DNA of 49,751 bases from a virus: IMG/VR virus record IMGVR_UViG_3300048437_000127, positions 1-49,751 of that record. The stretch is one strand, 5' to 3'. The notes under the pieces were generated by a model that saw only the letters and a program-made list of their open reading frames with translations, ran no database searches and was not told the DNA's origin. Positions 9,781 to 20,172 of the stretch are shown piece by piece. Each line of letters begins with the position of its first letter. Position 1 is the first letter of the stretch. Made by a program: the position numbers and the translations under genes.

Positions 9781-11664
9781 ATGGCTGCAATCATCTCAGA
9801 TAAGTTTAGAATCTTTAATGCTAAACAGTTTTTGGAGTCTCTTAGTGAGCCCGCTGGTGGAGCAGAAGATAGTCCTGAAAAGACAAGAATGTATTTCTTT
9901 GTTGGTCGCCCCCAACGCTGGGATGCATTTCTTGAAATCTATTCACAGAACGCTGTCGCTTTCGCAGAAAACCAATTCGTTTATGTTGCATCCGATACTA
10001 ACGGAAGCTACACTTTTGCAAACTCCCCTTTCAAAGCTTCAATCGAACAGGTATATGACAATTCACTGATCCTAAGTGATGTCACTCCTTCCGTAAACGC
10101 AACCCCACTGCCTAATGCAGTTCTTGAGGGTTGGAACGGAGCAGCAGATACTGGCGCTGAGGCACGCGCTGGTGTATACCGTTACGCAACAGAAGACACC
10201 CCTCCTACTCCTCTGGACAACCAGATCGAGAAGTTCAGCGTCTATGACGAAATTATCGCTGCTAAGCGTATCACCGATCAGTTCGCTCGTGCTGTTATCA
10301 CTCGTTACGATTGGAACCTGCTCGCTACCGAGCCTCGTTTCGATATGTATAAGCCTGACTACTCCGCAACGACCACTGGTCAAGTAGGCAAGCAAGCCAC
10401 TACTGGTGCTTCTAGTCTTGGTGCTTCTAAGTTCTATGTAATTAACTCGAACTACGAAGTCTTCAAGTGTATCTACAATGGTCAGTTCCCAGGTCAGGTA
10501 GATCCTAACCCTGTATACGAACCAAAGACTACTCCTTCTGCAGGTCAAGGAACCTATGATGCAGGAAGCGGTCTCTTCACCGAGAGTGCTGATGCAGTAG
10601 TTGCTAACACTGCTGGTTCGGGATACATTTGGAAGTATATGTATACTATCCCTACCGATGACGTTCTGCGCTTCTTGTCTACCAACTTCATGCCAATCAA
10701 CTTGGCTGGCGAAGCAACTCGTGCTGCTACAGAAGCAGCTGCTGTTGATGGTGCTATCGACGTTGTTCTAGTTGAGGATCTTGGATCGGGTCTTCCTAAC
10801 GGAACCCACTATGCACCTGTCCTTGGCGATGGTCAAGTATCTGGAACCGAATCTGTTGTGAAGATTGTCGTTACCGCTGGTGCGATTGAATCTACAGAAG
10901 TGGTTGTTAACGGTGCAGGTTATACCTACGCTAGTATTGCACTGGATGACGGCGCAACTGTTGGTGGTATCAAGTATGGTCTGTATGCAGAGCAAGCACT
11001 AACCACCGCTAGAACTGGTGTTGGTGGAACAGGTGCTCTGGAAGTTGTTCTTCCTCCTCAAGGTGGTCACGGTGCTGACTTTGAACTGGAACTGAACGCT
11101 AAGCGTGTCATGACCAACATTCGTCTGACCTATGCTGAAGGTTCTGGAGACTTCCCTGTTGATAACGACTTCCGTCGTATCGGCATCATCAAGGACCCAT
11201 TCAACTGGACCACTACTGACTTTGCAGTCCTGGATACCTTGAACGGTCTCTATGCTGCTAAGATTACTGGAGCAAGCGCAGATTACGTTTCTGACGAAAC
11301 AATCACCCAAGCACTTGCTGGCGGTGGAACTGCTAAAGGCACCGTTGTTTCCTGGACGCTTGATGCTGGTTCAACTACGGATGGCGTTCTTAAGTATATC
11401 CAGTCACCTGATCTTCATGCTGATCAAGGTGTTGTAAGAGCATTCGATGATAGTGCTAACATTGTTGGTGCTGCATCACTCGCTTCTGGTGCTGTTAACA
11501 CTGGCGTTACTGCAACCACGCTTCTTGGTATCAGTTTCACCAATGGTTTCGGTTTCCCAGAGATCGAGCAGAACTCTGGTGACATCATCTATGTCGAGAA
11601 CAGAAGACTGATCACCCGTGCTGCTGACCAAATTGAAGACATTAAGTTGGTAATTGAGTTCTGA
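9781..11664 (+). CDS. gp8: Baseplate wedge protein gp8
   Basis: 627 residues starting MAAIISDKFRIFNAKQFL. The N-terminal part carries the gp8-type signature YFFVGRPQRWD (residues about 38-48), comparable to the 'FGRxxPW' segment of T4 gp8, and ...YDNSLILSDV... . Later stretches such as YIWKYMYTIP (about 285-294) and a C-terminal DIIYVENRRLITRAADQIEDIKLVIEF also match the T4-like gp8 family as I know it. In T4, gp8 is a dimeric wedge component joining gp7 and gp10. This protein is nearly twice the length of T4 gp8; the extra mass includes a beta insert around residues 310-440 with NGAGYTY, the repeat type also found in the giant proteins. Arg codons are mostly CGT here, unlike the AGA-rich neighbours. 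It has its own late promoter upstream and a hairpin downstream. Confidence 0.85.
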   Translation: MAAIISDKFRIFNAKQFLESLSEPAGGAEDSPEKTRMYFFVGRPQRWDAFLEIYSQNAVAFAENQFVYVASDTNGSYTFANSPFKASIEQVYDNSLILSDVTPSVNATPLPNAVLEGWNGAADTGAEARAGVYRYATEDTPPTPLDNQIEKFSVYDEIIAAKRITDQFARAVITRYDWNLLATEPRFDMYKPDYSATTTGQVGKQATTGASSLGASKFYVINSNYEVFKCIYNGQFPGQVDPNPVYEPKTTPSAGQGTYDAGSGLFTESADAVVANTAGSGYIWKYMYTIPTDDVLRFLSTNFMPINLAGEATRAATEAAAVDGAIDVVLVEDLGSGLPNGTHYAPVLGDGQVSGTESVVKIVVTAGAIESTEVVVNGAGYTYASIALDDGATVGGIKYGLYAEQALTTARTGVGGTGALEVVLPPQGGHGADFELELNAKRVMTNIRLTYAEGSGDFPVDNDFRRIGIIKDPFNWTTTDFAVLDTLNGLYAAKITGASADYVSDETITQALAGGGTAKGTVVSWTLDAGSTTDGVLKYIQSPDLHADQGVVRAFDDSANIVGAASLASGAVNTGVTATTLLGISFTNGFGFPEIEQNSGDIIYVENRRLITRAADQIEDIKLVIEF

Positions 11665-11668
11665 TCCA

Positions 11669-11696
11669 TTCCTAACCTCCTAAATAAGGTTAGGAA
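11669..11696 (+). promoter_or_regulatory. Perfect hairpin with late-promoter box in its loop
   Basis: Arms TTCCTAACCT (11669-11678) and AGGTTAGGAA (11687-11696) are perfectly complementary over 10 bp. The 8-base loop CCTAAATA contains the late-promoter variant CTAAATA (11680-11686). No T-run follows, so a simple Rho-independent terminator is not supported. The box lies 33 bases before the next ATG at 11720 and would serve as the late promoter of the DUF4815-type gene. The hairpin could also stabilise the 3' end of the gp8 transcript. Confidence 0.7.
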
Positions 11697-11719
11697 AATC
11701 AGAACGTTAGTAATACACA

Positions 11720-14700
11720 ATGCCCCAGAATACTAACTTAAACGCATCGCCTTACTTTGAAGACTTTGACCCACAGAAAAATTTCTATAAGGTTCTATTC
11801 AGACCAGGGTATGCAGTTCAGGCTAGAGAGTTAACCACTCTCCAGTCTGTTCTGCAGACTCAATTAGAAAATTTCGGTAGGAACGTCTTCAAGCAAGGCG
11901 ATCTTGTTGTGCCTGGAGAAGTAGGTCTCAACACAAGACTTAATTTTGTTAAGTTGTCATCGGTATCTGAAGTAGCAATTTCTGATGACGATGGTAACAT
12001 TACGTATCAAAAGTATGATATCAAGACCCTTGTCGGTCTGAAGGTTGAAGGTATTTCTTCAAGTGTTGTTGCTACTGTTGTAGCGACAGAATATGGTTCG
12101 GATACAGAATCTGACACTATCTACGTTAACTATCTGGATAGTGGTTCATCTGGCGATGAAGAGAGATTCCGCCAAGGCGAAACATTGGAGGTTGTTGGGG
12201 GCGTCAACTCTCCTCTGTTGGTCGTCGGCACCGATGGGGTCTCTCTGCCTACATCTGTTACTGTAACCGATCCTGATACAGGCGTAGAGTCTTTCCTAGA
12301 CAGTCCTGCGATGGGTTATTCTTCTGCCGTTAAGGTAGAGGAAGGCATCTATTTTGTTAATGGATACTTTGTGAGAAATTCTGAGCAGCTGCTCATTGTT
12401 AACAAATACTATGATCAACCTTCTGCTAAGGTTGGTTTTACAATTTCTGAAAGTCTGGTAACACCAGAGCAAGATTCATCTCTATATGACAATGCAAGAG
12501 GTTTCTCGAACTTCTCTGCCCCTGGAGCACATCGTCTCAAGATTGATCTTCAACTAGTTAAGTATGACTACTTTGCTTTAACTGATAGAAACTTCATCCA
12601 ACTTTTACTCGTTAAGAGTGGTGTCATTCAGAAGCAACTCAAAGCAAATGATTTCTCTTTGGTTGAAGCAGCACTCGCTAGAAAGACTTTTGATGAGTCT
12701 GGCGACTATGTTGTAGAACCATTCCCTCTGCAAGTTAGAGAATACTATCAGCAAAATGACAACCTTGGATTCTATTCCAAGGATGATGCAGGTCTTGTCA
12801 ATGGTCTAAACCCCAACGTTGCTGAAGCAAAGTTGGTAGGAACCATTGGTAGTGGTAAAGCATACATCAAAGGTTACGAGGTCAAGAACAAAGAGACCAA
12901 GTATATTGAAATTGATAAGGCAAGAGATTCACTAAAGAGAGAAAATCAAACTCTCAAAACATCTGGTCTGACTTCATTCTTCATTACCAACGTATATGGC
13001 ACTACACCTCTAAACTCAGAAGGTGCAGAACTGAATGCATATCCAACCGTATTCTTGAACTCTGTATACAATGACGGCACTGTAGGTCTGAATGATACCG
13101 AAGCAGATAGTGATGTCAAGCAGACTATTGATCGTCGTGGTCTAGGATATGAAGTAGCTGATGGTATTAAGACTATCTACTGTTCTATTGAGGACCCTGC
13201 TTTTAATTCAGATAGTTTTACTGATGCTCTACTAGAGTCTACTATCTCCAAACTGTGGTTCATCAAGACTCGTTCTGACTCTGGTAACACTAATACCTAT
13301 TCATACGTTGATGTTCTTTCTTTCTCTAAAGTAAGGAGACCTGAAATTGATGGAACAGGTGCAGCGACATATCTCGAACTGACTGTTAAAGGTAATCGTG
13401 GTGAACTAGATGTATTCTTACTTGATTATGATCTGACAGATTCTATCAATCTTGTTCGTGAACTCTATAAAACTGAAGTTGAGGTTCAGACAAGAAACTC
13501 TCCTCTGTTTGTAATTAGAGATTACAACGAATCCATCACTCCTATTGTAGGACTAGCAAAACCAAAGAACATTGCACTTAAAGAAGTAAGTCCTGGTTTC
13601 AATAAAGATACTGATAAGATTGTATCTAAAGGAAAACTGACTGGTGGTGTTGAAAAGTATAACTCCATCTTTGACTTCTCGTTCTTTGCTCCTGAGTTCT
13701 TCACTCGCATTCTTCTAGAAGAGACTATTACAGGAACTGAGTTCATTCCTGGCAAGTATATCTATGGTGCTGTTAGTGGAGCAGTTGCTGTTATTGAAGG
13801 CGGCACGTCTGCAACCTACTCATCTATCAATAAATTATTCGTCACTATGGTGACTGGTGTATTTTCACCTGGAGAGACTATCCTAGGAGAAGATGGTGGA
13901 ACACTTAAGATTGCTGTAGAGAATACCGTTTCTCACTTCATCTGTGTCAAGCGTGGTGACTCCTACAACGTAGGAAACCCTGTCATCTCCCTAGATGGCG
14001 TAGAGTATCCTAGAAGTGCCATTGAGATGGTAATACAAGGGTCTGGTGCTATCTCTAGAGTATATGTCAAAGATAGAACAGCAGTTACTCAAATCTTCTC
14101 ACAACCACCTGTAGTAGAAGTTGGTGGTGTTAGTCCACTTCCACTGAACGGAGCAAATATTGTTCCTGTTCTGTTTAGGAATACAGTATATACTTACTCA
14201 CCTAAGAACGTCAAGTCTCTATATTCTGCTTTTGGTTCTGGTAGCAAGAACAAATTCTCTGCTGATATCGAACTAGAGAGAACTGGTTATACTACAACTA
14301 CTGCCATTACTGATTTTACATTCTCTGGAACCAGAGGATACAAGTATATTGAGTGTAATGGTTTTAACGGTGATGCATCGAGAAATCTTATTCAAGGTGA
14401 TACTGTTCTATTCTCCGATGTCAATGGCGACGTATTCAAGTATGTTGTCCAGTATGCAACCAGACCTGATGGTGTCAAGAGATCAAGAATTTACTTGGAT
14501 CGCGCACTGCTAGCAGATGTTGTTAATGCATCGGTTGTAAACCAGAGACCTCTTATCGAGAATCCAGTTGGAACTCTAGTATTCCCAACAGGAGATAAGC
14601 AGATCAAGTCACTGATTGATTCATCTGAAGATTCCAAGATCACTTACTACTTCAGAAGAGATTTTATTACTACTGCATCTTCTGGTAGTGGTAACATATC

Positions 14701-17700
14701 ATTTGCTGCACAACTTCCATTCGGAACACAGAGATTTGCTGATTTTACTCAAGAGAACTTCTTGATTACAGTTCTAGATCCTGGTGTTGCAATTCACAAT
14801 TCTGAACTAGGAGCGGATCCTGTTAATGATCCTCCTGTTCTGCTTCCATTCACAGGAGCACTGAAGAAAGGTGATGTTGTATATGTCGATCCTTCATTTG
14901 TAACTATCGATCAGTCCGATAGCAACCTGACTGCTGGTAGTGTTACTATTAACTTCCCAGAAAACTATTTTGGTAACATTGACCAAATTAGAGCAGCACT
15001 AGAAAATAGAGTTGCTAATCCAGAAGTAGGAGATCCTACGTTTGCTGTTCCTTCTATCAACTTCCCAACATTGAAGTTGACTGCTACACTGCAAGTATCT
15101 AAAGCAAAACCAAGACTTAAGACTTCTGTTGAGAACAAGCAAATTATTGTTCAATCTGGTGGAACAAATGTCGTTCCATTTAGAGGACAGGAGAATGGCG
15201 GCGAGACTATCCAGATCGTCTCCTATTCTGACGTATACAAATTGAGGTATGTGTATGAAGGTTCTGTCTCTGCACCTCCTACTGTTGATGCAGGTGGTAA
15301 CCTAGTATCTGGAACAGATGTAACTGATAGGTATACCTTCGACAATGGTCAAAGAGATACCTTCTATGATACTGCAAGACTAGTTCTAAAACCAGGAGTA
15401 TCTGCTCCTACAGGACAGTTGATCATTTCTTTCGATTACTTCGAGCATTCACAAGGTGACTTCTGCACGATTGACTCTTATCTGCATGAAGCAGGTGTTA
15501 CTGAAACTGAGATTCCATCATTTAATTCCTCAGTCAGTGGTCTAGTCTCCTTGAAGGATGTCATTGACTTCCGACCTAAGGTTGACAACACAAACATCCT
15601 TCCAGGGTATCAGGACGGATCCTTCCTAGCACAGAATGAGTATCTATCATTCACTGCAACTTCTGGTATTCCATCCAGCACACCATCCGATGATCTGAAC
15701 CTACCTTGGACTGTTAAGTATAACAAGGATCAGTATCTTGATAGAATTGATGGTGTATTCCTCAATACTCAAGGTAGTTTTATTGTCAAGAAAGGCAACT
15801 CTTCCTTGAACCCATCTAAACCTGAAACTCTTAGTGATTCTATGCCTTTGTTCTATCTGTATGTTCCTGCATACACTGATAGTTTTAGAGATGTAAGAAT
15901 TGTTCCTGTTGAGAACAAGCGTTATACGATGAAGGATATCGGTAAACTCAATCAACGTGTCGAACGTCTTGAGTATTACACATCATTGAGCATCCTTGAG
16001 CAGCAAGCATTGAATATGCAAGTTAAGGATGAGATCGGTCTAGACAGATTTAAGACTGGTTTCTATGTTGATAACTTTGAAACACATAAGGGAGATGTCA
16101 AGTCAGATGACTATGCTTGTGCTATGGACTCTCAACAGTCTGTTCTAAGACCACAGGTTAGCGAAGAAAGTCTTCTTGTTAAGGAAGTCAACACTAGAGA
16201 AGACCAGAGAAGAGTTGCTGGTTATGTCAACAATAATGGTGTTCTTTCTCTACCATTCTCAAACCAGAGATTACTTGGTAACAATTTTGCCACCAAGACT
16301 ATCAATCCCAACCCATTTGTTGTTCTACAGTATGTTGGTGATCTATCCGTTAATCCTAACGTTGACTCCTGGTATGATAGAAACACGGTTCCTCTCGTAA
16401 CAGATAACAATACTAACCTGTTTGTTCCTTTCCTTGCTAAGTCTGATATCTCTTCTGCATTCAGCAGTCTGTATAACTCATTCCTAGTAACATGGAATGG
16501 AACTGAGAGATCTTTCTATAATATTAACGGTCTATCTAAGACTAATGATGAGATTGTTGCAGAAGAAGTAACTGCTGCATCTGTTGCAAGTTCTTCTAAC
16601 ATCAGTCCACAGAACAACGAAACTCCTAAGGGTGTATCTACGAAGACGAGTGGTGGTAAGTCTGTTGTCAACTCTCTGCAATACTTTGCTCGTAGCATCC
16701 CTGTTAAGTTTAACATTCGTAGACTGAAACCCAAGACTGAGGTATTTGTATTCCTAGAAGGTAAGAAGATCAACCGTTGGGTTGTTCCCGATATCAGATT
16801 CACTGGAATCCCTGGTAACTCTTTGTCTACATTCAATGCTCCTATCATCACTGATGCAAATGGTAATGCAAGTGGCATCGTTCTGATTCCTGCTGGTAAG
16901 GCACCACGTCAAGCATCACAGTGGACAGGTGATAAAGAAACTGTATCTTATGATGCAAATTCTGAAGAAATTAGAATCACCACTGGCGAGAAGACTCTTA
17001 GATTTACATCTAGCAGCACAAATGCTGATAAAGAAATTGTAGAGACTTTTGCAGAAACTAAGTTCTACGCAACTGGTCTTCTACCAGAGAATCCTGCTTC
17101 TATTGTATCTACAAAACCTGCTTACTTCAAATCAAATGAAGGAACCCAGTTGGTCTCTAGCAATACTGAGCAAGAGCAGAAACCAAACCCACTCGCTCAG
17201 ACCTTTAAGGTTGAGAATTACGAGGGTGGTGTATTTGCAACTGGCGTAGATATGTTCATTAACACTAAGAGTGATACTATTCCTCTTCGTGTATACCTGA
17301 CTGATGTCAACTCCGAGAAACCAGGCAAGAATGTTGTTCCTGGAACTGAGGTTGTTGTTGAACCTTACACTTACCTGAAAGCATATGTTTCAGATACTGT
17401 TATCATTCTCAAGGACGAAACAATTTCTGGAGAATCTAGTAATGCATCTGGTCCTGTATTGAAGGTTCTTGATAAGAATAACAACGAACTTGCTATCTCA
17501 GAAGACAATGAAATTGTCCTGACCAATGAGCAGGTTTACACTATTGTTCTTGATAATAATAACGGCATCGCATTTGTTCCTGACGAGCGTCTGAAGATTT
17601 CTTCTATCACTACATTCAATAATGCAAACAATACTGAGATCACTGCAAGAATTGCTAAGGACTCTGGTGTTGTCTCTGCACTGAAGGTTTCTAATGCTGG

Positions 17701-19993
17701 TGATAACTATGACACTGCTACTATTACTGTTGAGTCTCCAAGTCTACCTGGCGGTAGCAACGCGACGGGAACGGTTGTAGTATCTGGTGGTCTGATCTAT
17801 GATTCTACTATCACTCTTGCTGGTAGAGGATACACAGAACCACCTTCGATTGTTATCAGAGGCACAGGAATTGGTAACGGCGGAGCAGTTATCGAAGCAG
17901 AGATCGAGATTACAGAACCTGCTGTAAGAATGGGCGTTGCTACAGATACTACTGGCGTTGTTCCATCTACAACTCCAACCAAATTCCACTTTGACTATCC
18001 TGTATATCTACAAAACAATACTGAGTATGCTCTAGTTGTTGAGACCGATTCTCAGGACTACAAAATCTGGGCGTCTAAACTTGGTGAGACTGAAATCGCA
18101 ACTAACACTACAGTTACTACTAACCCATCACTTGGTTCTGTCTACAAATCACAGAACACTGGTTCTTGGGTAGAGGATCTGTTTGAAGATATCAAGTTTA
18201 CTCTGTATCGTGCTGAGTTTGATATCTCTTCTAATGCAACCATTGACATCACTAACCAGTCGCTTAGTTATGAAAAGATGATTAACAATCCTCTAGAGAC
18301 ATTTGCATTTGCAAATGCCAATGCAACGTCTGAGTTGTTTAAGAACAACAATAATGTTATCAAGGTCAACCATAAGAATCATGGTTTTGAAGATGATAAG
18401 TCGTATGTATTCTTCAAGAATCTAGAGACTACTGCTGGATATACACAAGGATCACTGAATACTACTTTGTTCAGGGTATCTAACTGTGGTATCGATACAT
18501 TCTGTGTATCAGGAATTGGCAGAGCAGCAGACACAGTATTTGGTGGTGGTGCTAGTGGATTGATTACTTCTAATAAGAAGTATGAGAGAGTTCTTGCACA
18601 GTTCTCCTATATTCAGTCGCCGTCTACAAACATTGATACTACAATCAAGACAACTAATGTAGTTCCTGTTGACTCCAACACCCAGAACTATACTTCATAC
18701 TCTGTTGCTGATTTTGAAAGAACGTTCCTTAACGAAGAACAGTTCTTTATCAACCAGAAAGTTGTTGCATCAGAAATCAACACTCTGCTCAACAACCTTG
18801 GTAATAGTCTTGTCTACAGACTAACACTTTCTTCTACTAAGACATATCTGTCTCCAATCCTTGATCTCAAGACATCTTCTATCAAACTATCTTCCAACAG
18901 AATCGAGAATGGTTCTGGTAAAGAAAACAGATATGGTAAGAGATTACAAGTCATTGAGTTCTATCCTGTATACAGATTGTCTCTAAGTGGCAACCTAGAC
19001 AGCAACAGTAATCCAATTGTTATTAACGCTGGTCAAACTGTTGAAGGTATTGGTAACGATTCTCAAAATATCGAGGCATCTGGTTCTCGTGGCGAAGTTG
19101 TTAGATACAGAACTTCAGATAATACTATCTTTGTTAAAGTTAAGAACAACAATGTTTTTAAAGCAAATGAGCAACTCTTCCTTTCTCTGCAATCGCAAGA
19201 AAGTGGTTCCCTGGAAGATAACACAGTTGTTGTAAGTGCTGCTGGTGCAATTAAAGTAAATCCTGATTTCTCGTTTGGTCAACTAGTTACTGGAATCAAT
19301 CCTTCTGATCCTACCAAAACTTACGACAATCTAATCAATGGAACTGTCCGTATTTGGGATGTTCCTTCTCAGACTCTGACTCTAGAGAATGATAAGCAAC
19401 CAATTAATTCTGATTATGCTAGCACCAATGAATCTGGTTCCTTCATCAGAACTCAGCAAGTTGCTGATCAGTCTGCTGATATCTTTAGAATTGGTGACCT
19501 TGTTTCTTGGTCAAACTTAGATGCAGGTGATGAGAAATATTATGAAATTAAAACTATGGAATTCTCCGAGGGTGTAGATTTTGTTTCCGAAGATAGTGCA
19601 AAGGATACTTCCTCTGTTGCTAAGTATGTTACTAAAGAAATTAGTCTTACTCAAGGTGCAACTGCAATTGATGTTATCATCACTGCAAACGTAACCAATA
19701 GCGAGAATATTCAACTCGCATACAAGACTAAGACTACTTCTATCCAGAAGAAGTTTGAAGATATTGAATGGCAGTTCTTTAATGGAACTGGATTTGAGGA
19801 TACTCCTAAACTTGCTACACCACAAAATACAATCTCTGCTCAGAAGGAAGAACAATCTGCCTATCAAGAGTTTAGATTTAGTATTGACAACCTAGATGAG
19901 TTCACTTCATTCGGAGTTAAGATTTCGATGAAGACTGATGATCCGTCTTACGTTCCTAAGGTTCAAGACATTAGAGTAGTATCATCGACATGA
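11720..19993 (+). CDS. Giant virion structural protein, DUF4815-type N-terminus
   Basis: 2,757 residues. The N-terminus (residues 1-75) has the pattern typical of DUF4815 phage proteins: NLNASPYFEDFD, YKVLFRPGYAVQARELT, LQSVLQTQLENFG and KQGDLVVPGEV. A central conserved block near residue 1400 reads YTMKDIGKLNQRVERLEYY followed by SLSILEQQALN. Near 1820 comes LAQTFKVENYEGGVFATGVD, and near 2085 the segment NNTEYALVVETDSQDYKIW, both familiar from marine T4-like virion proteins. GxGYTEPP-type beta repeats occur near bases 17690-17870. This family has been found in virions, but its place there (baseplate periphery or fibre attachment) is unsettled. Its stop overlaps the next start (ATGA), and a hairpin late promoter precedes it. 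I am confident of a structural role and unsure of the exact function. Confidence 0.85.
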   Translation: MPQNTNLNASPYFEDFDPQKNFYKVLFRPGYAVQARELTTLQSVLQTQLENFGRNVFKQGDLVVPGEVGLNTRLNFVKLSSVSEVAISDDDGNITYQKYDIKTLVGLKVEGISSSVVATVVATEYGSDTESDTIYVNYLDSGSSGDEERFRQGETLEVVGGVNSPLLVVGTDGVSLPTSVTVTDPDTGVESFLDSPAMGYSSAVKVEEGIYFVNGYFVRNSEQLLIVNKYYDQPSAKVGFTISESLVTPEQDSSLYDNARGFSNFSAPGAHRLKIDLQLVKYDYFALTDRNFIQLLLVKSGVIQKQLKANDFSLVEAALARKTFDESGDYVVEPFPLQVREYYQQNDNLGFYSKDDAGLVNGLNPNVAEAKLVGTIGSGKAYIKGYEVKNKETKYIEIDKARDSLKRENQTLKTSGLTSFFITNVYGTTPLNSEGAELNAYPTVFLNSVYNDGTVGLNDTEADSDVKQTIDRRGLGYEVADGIKTIYCSIEDPAFNSDSFTDALLESTISKLWFIKTRSDSGNTNTYSYVDVLSFSKVRRPEIDGTGAATYLELTVKGNRGELDVFLLDYDLTDSINLVRELYKTEVEVQTRNSPLFVIRDYNESITPIVGLAKPKNIALKEVSPGFNKDTDKIVSKGKLTGGVEKYNSIFDFSFFAPEFFTRILLEETITGTEFIPGKYIYGAVSGAVAVIEGGTSATYSSINKLFVTMVTGVFSPGETILGEDGGTLKIAVENTVSHFICVKRGDSYNVGNPVISLDGVEYPRSAIEMVIQGSGAISRVYVKDRTAVTQIFSQPPVVEVGGVSPLPLNGANIVPVLFRNTVYTYSPKNVKSLYSAFGSGSKNKFSADIELERTGYTTTTAITDFTFSGTRGYKYIECNGFNGDASRNLIQGDTVLFSDVNGDVFKYVVQYATRPDGVKRSRIYLDRALLADVVNASVVNQRPLIENPVGTLVFPTGDKQIKSLIDSSEDSKITYYFRRDFITTASSGSGNISFAAQLPFGTQRFADFTQENFLITVLDPGVAIHNSELGADPVNDPPVLLPFTGALKKGDVVYVDPSFVTIDQSDSNLTAGSVTINFPENYFGNIDQIRAALENRVANPEVGDPTFAVPSINFPTLKLTATLQVSKAKPRLKTSVENKQIIVQSGGTNVVPFRGQENGGETIQIVSYSDVYKLRYVYEGSVSAPPTVDAGGNLVSGTDVTDRYTFDNGQRDTFYDTARLVLKPGVSAPTGQLIISFDYFEHSQGDFCTIDSYLHEAGVTETEIPSFNSSVSGLVSLKDVIDFRPKVDNTNILPGYQDGSFLAQNEYLSFTATSGIPSSTPSDDLNLPWTVKYNKDQYLDRIDGVFLNTQGSFIVKKGNSSLNPSKPETLSDSMPLFYLYVPAYTDSFRDVRIVPVENKRYTMKDIGKLNQRVERLEYYTSLSILEQQALNMQVKDEIGLDRFKTGFYVDNFETHKGDVKSDDYACAMDSQQSVLRPQVSEESLLVKEVNTREDQRRVAGYVNNNGVLSLPFSNQRLLGNNFATKTINPNPFVVLQYVGDLSVNPNVDSWYDRNTVPLVTDNNTNLFVPFLAKSDISSAFSSLYNSFLVTWNGTERSFYNINGLSKTNDEIVAEEVTAASVASSSNISPQNNETPKGVSTKTSGGKSVVNSLQYFARSIPVKFNIRRLKPKTEVFVFLEGKKINRWVVPDIRFTGIPGNSLSTFNAPIITDANGNASGIVLIPAGKAPRQASQWTGDKETVSYDANSEEIRITTGEKTLRFTSSSTNADKEIVETFAETKFYATGLLPENPASIVSTKPAYFKSNEGTQLVSSNTEQEQKPNPLAQTFKVENYEGGVFATGVDMFINTKSDTIPLRVYLTDVNSEKPGKNVVPGTEVVVEPYTYLKAYVSDTVIILKDETISGESSNASGPVLKVLDKNNNELAISEDNEIVLTNEQVYTIVLDNNNGIAFVPDERLKISSITTFNNANNTEITARIAKDSGVVSALKVSNAGDNYDTATITVESPSLPGGSNATGTVVVSGGLIYDSTITLAGRGYTEPPSIVIRGTGIGNGGAVIEAEIEITEPAVRMGVATDTTGVVPSTTPTKFHFDYPVYLQNNTEYALVVETDSQDYKIWASKLGETEIATNTTVTTNPSLGSVYKSQNTGSWVEDLFEDIKFTLYRAEFDISSNATIDITNQSLSYEKMINNPLETFAFANANATSELFKNNNNVIKVNHKNHGFEDDKSYVFFKNLETTAGYTQGSLNTTLFRVSNCGIDTFCVSGIGRAADTVFGGGASGLITSNKKYERVLAQFSYIQSPSTNIDTTIKTTNVVPVDSNTQNYTSYSVADFERTFLNEEQFFINQKVVASEINTLLNNLGNSLVYRLTLSSTKTYLSPILDLKTSSIKLSSNRIENGSGKENRYGKRLQVIEFYPVYRLSLSGNLDSNSNPIVINAGQTVEGIGNDSQNIEASGSRGEVVRYRTSDNTIFVKVKNNNVFKANEQLFLSLQSQESGSLEDNTVVVSAAGAIKVNPDFSFGQLVTGINPSDPTKTYDNLINGTVRIWDVPSQTLTLENDKQPINSDYASTNESGSFIRTQQVADQSADIFRIGDLVSWSNLDAGDEKYYEIKTMEFSEGVDFVSEDSAKDTSSVAKYVTKEISLTQGATAIDVIITANVTNSENIQLAYKTKTTSIQKKFEDIEWQFFNGTGFEDTPKLATPQNTISAQKEEQSAYQEFRFSIDNLDEFTSFGVKISMKTDDPSYVPKVQDIRVVSST

Positions 19994-20172
19994 TAAAAGT
20001 CGAAGGACACGAAAACTTATATCGAGACCCCAATACTGGGGCTATCGTTAGCAATGAGAAACCTCCAACAAAGGTTCTGCACACTGCCATAAATGACATA
20101 AATACTTTGAAGGCAGAATTATCTGAAATAAAACAACTCTTAAAAGAGATAGCACGCAATGGCAATTCTTAG
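19990..20172 (+). CDS. Small conserved cyanophage protein with C-terminal coiled coil
   Basis: 60 residues, MIKVEGHENLYRDPNTGAIV at the start. The N-terminal half resembles a small protein commonly found at this position in T4-like cyanophages (the motif 'GHxNLYRDxxTGAI'). Residues 33-56 form a short heptad-like helix (NDINTLKAELSEIKQLLKEI) suited to a coiled coil. It overlaps the upstream gene by four bases (ATGA) and the downstream gene by 14 bases, so all three are probably translated together. No catalytic motif or membrane segment is present. It may be a small virion or assembly protein; the function is unknown. Confidence 0.75.
   Translation: MIKVEGHENLYRDPNTGAIVSNEKPPTKVLHTAINDINTLKAELSEIKQLLKEIARNGNS
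20097..20104 (+). promoter_or_regulatory. Possible internal late-promoter box
   Basis: CATAAATA lies inside the 60-residue gene, 55 bases before the ATG at 20159. It fits the T4-like late box (NATAAATA) but sits in coding sequence and could be chance in this AT-rich genome. Confidence 0.35.

Noticed and set aside
10072-10548. Minus-strand ORF of 158 residues
   Set aside because: Complement of gp8, which is clearly coding; its residue composition mirrors gp8 codons.
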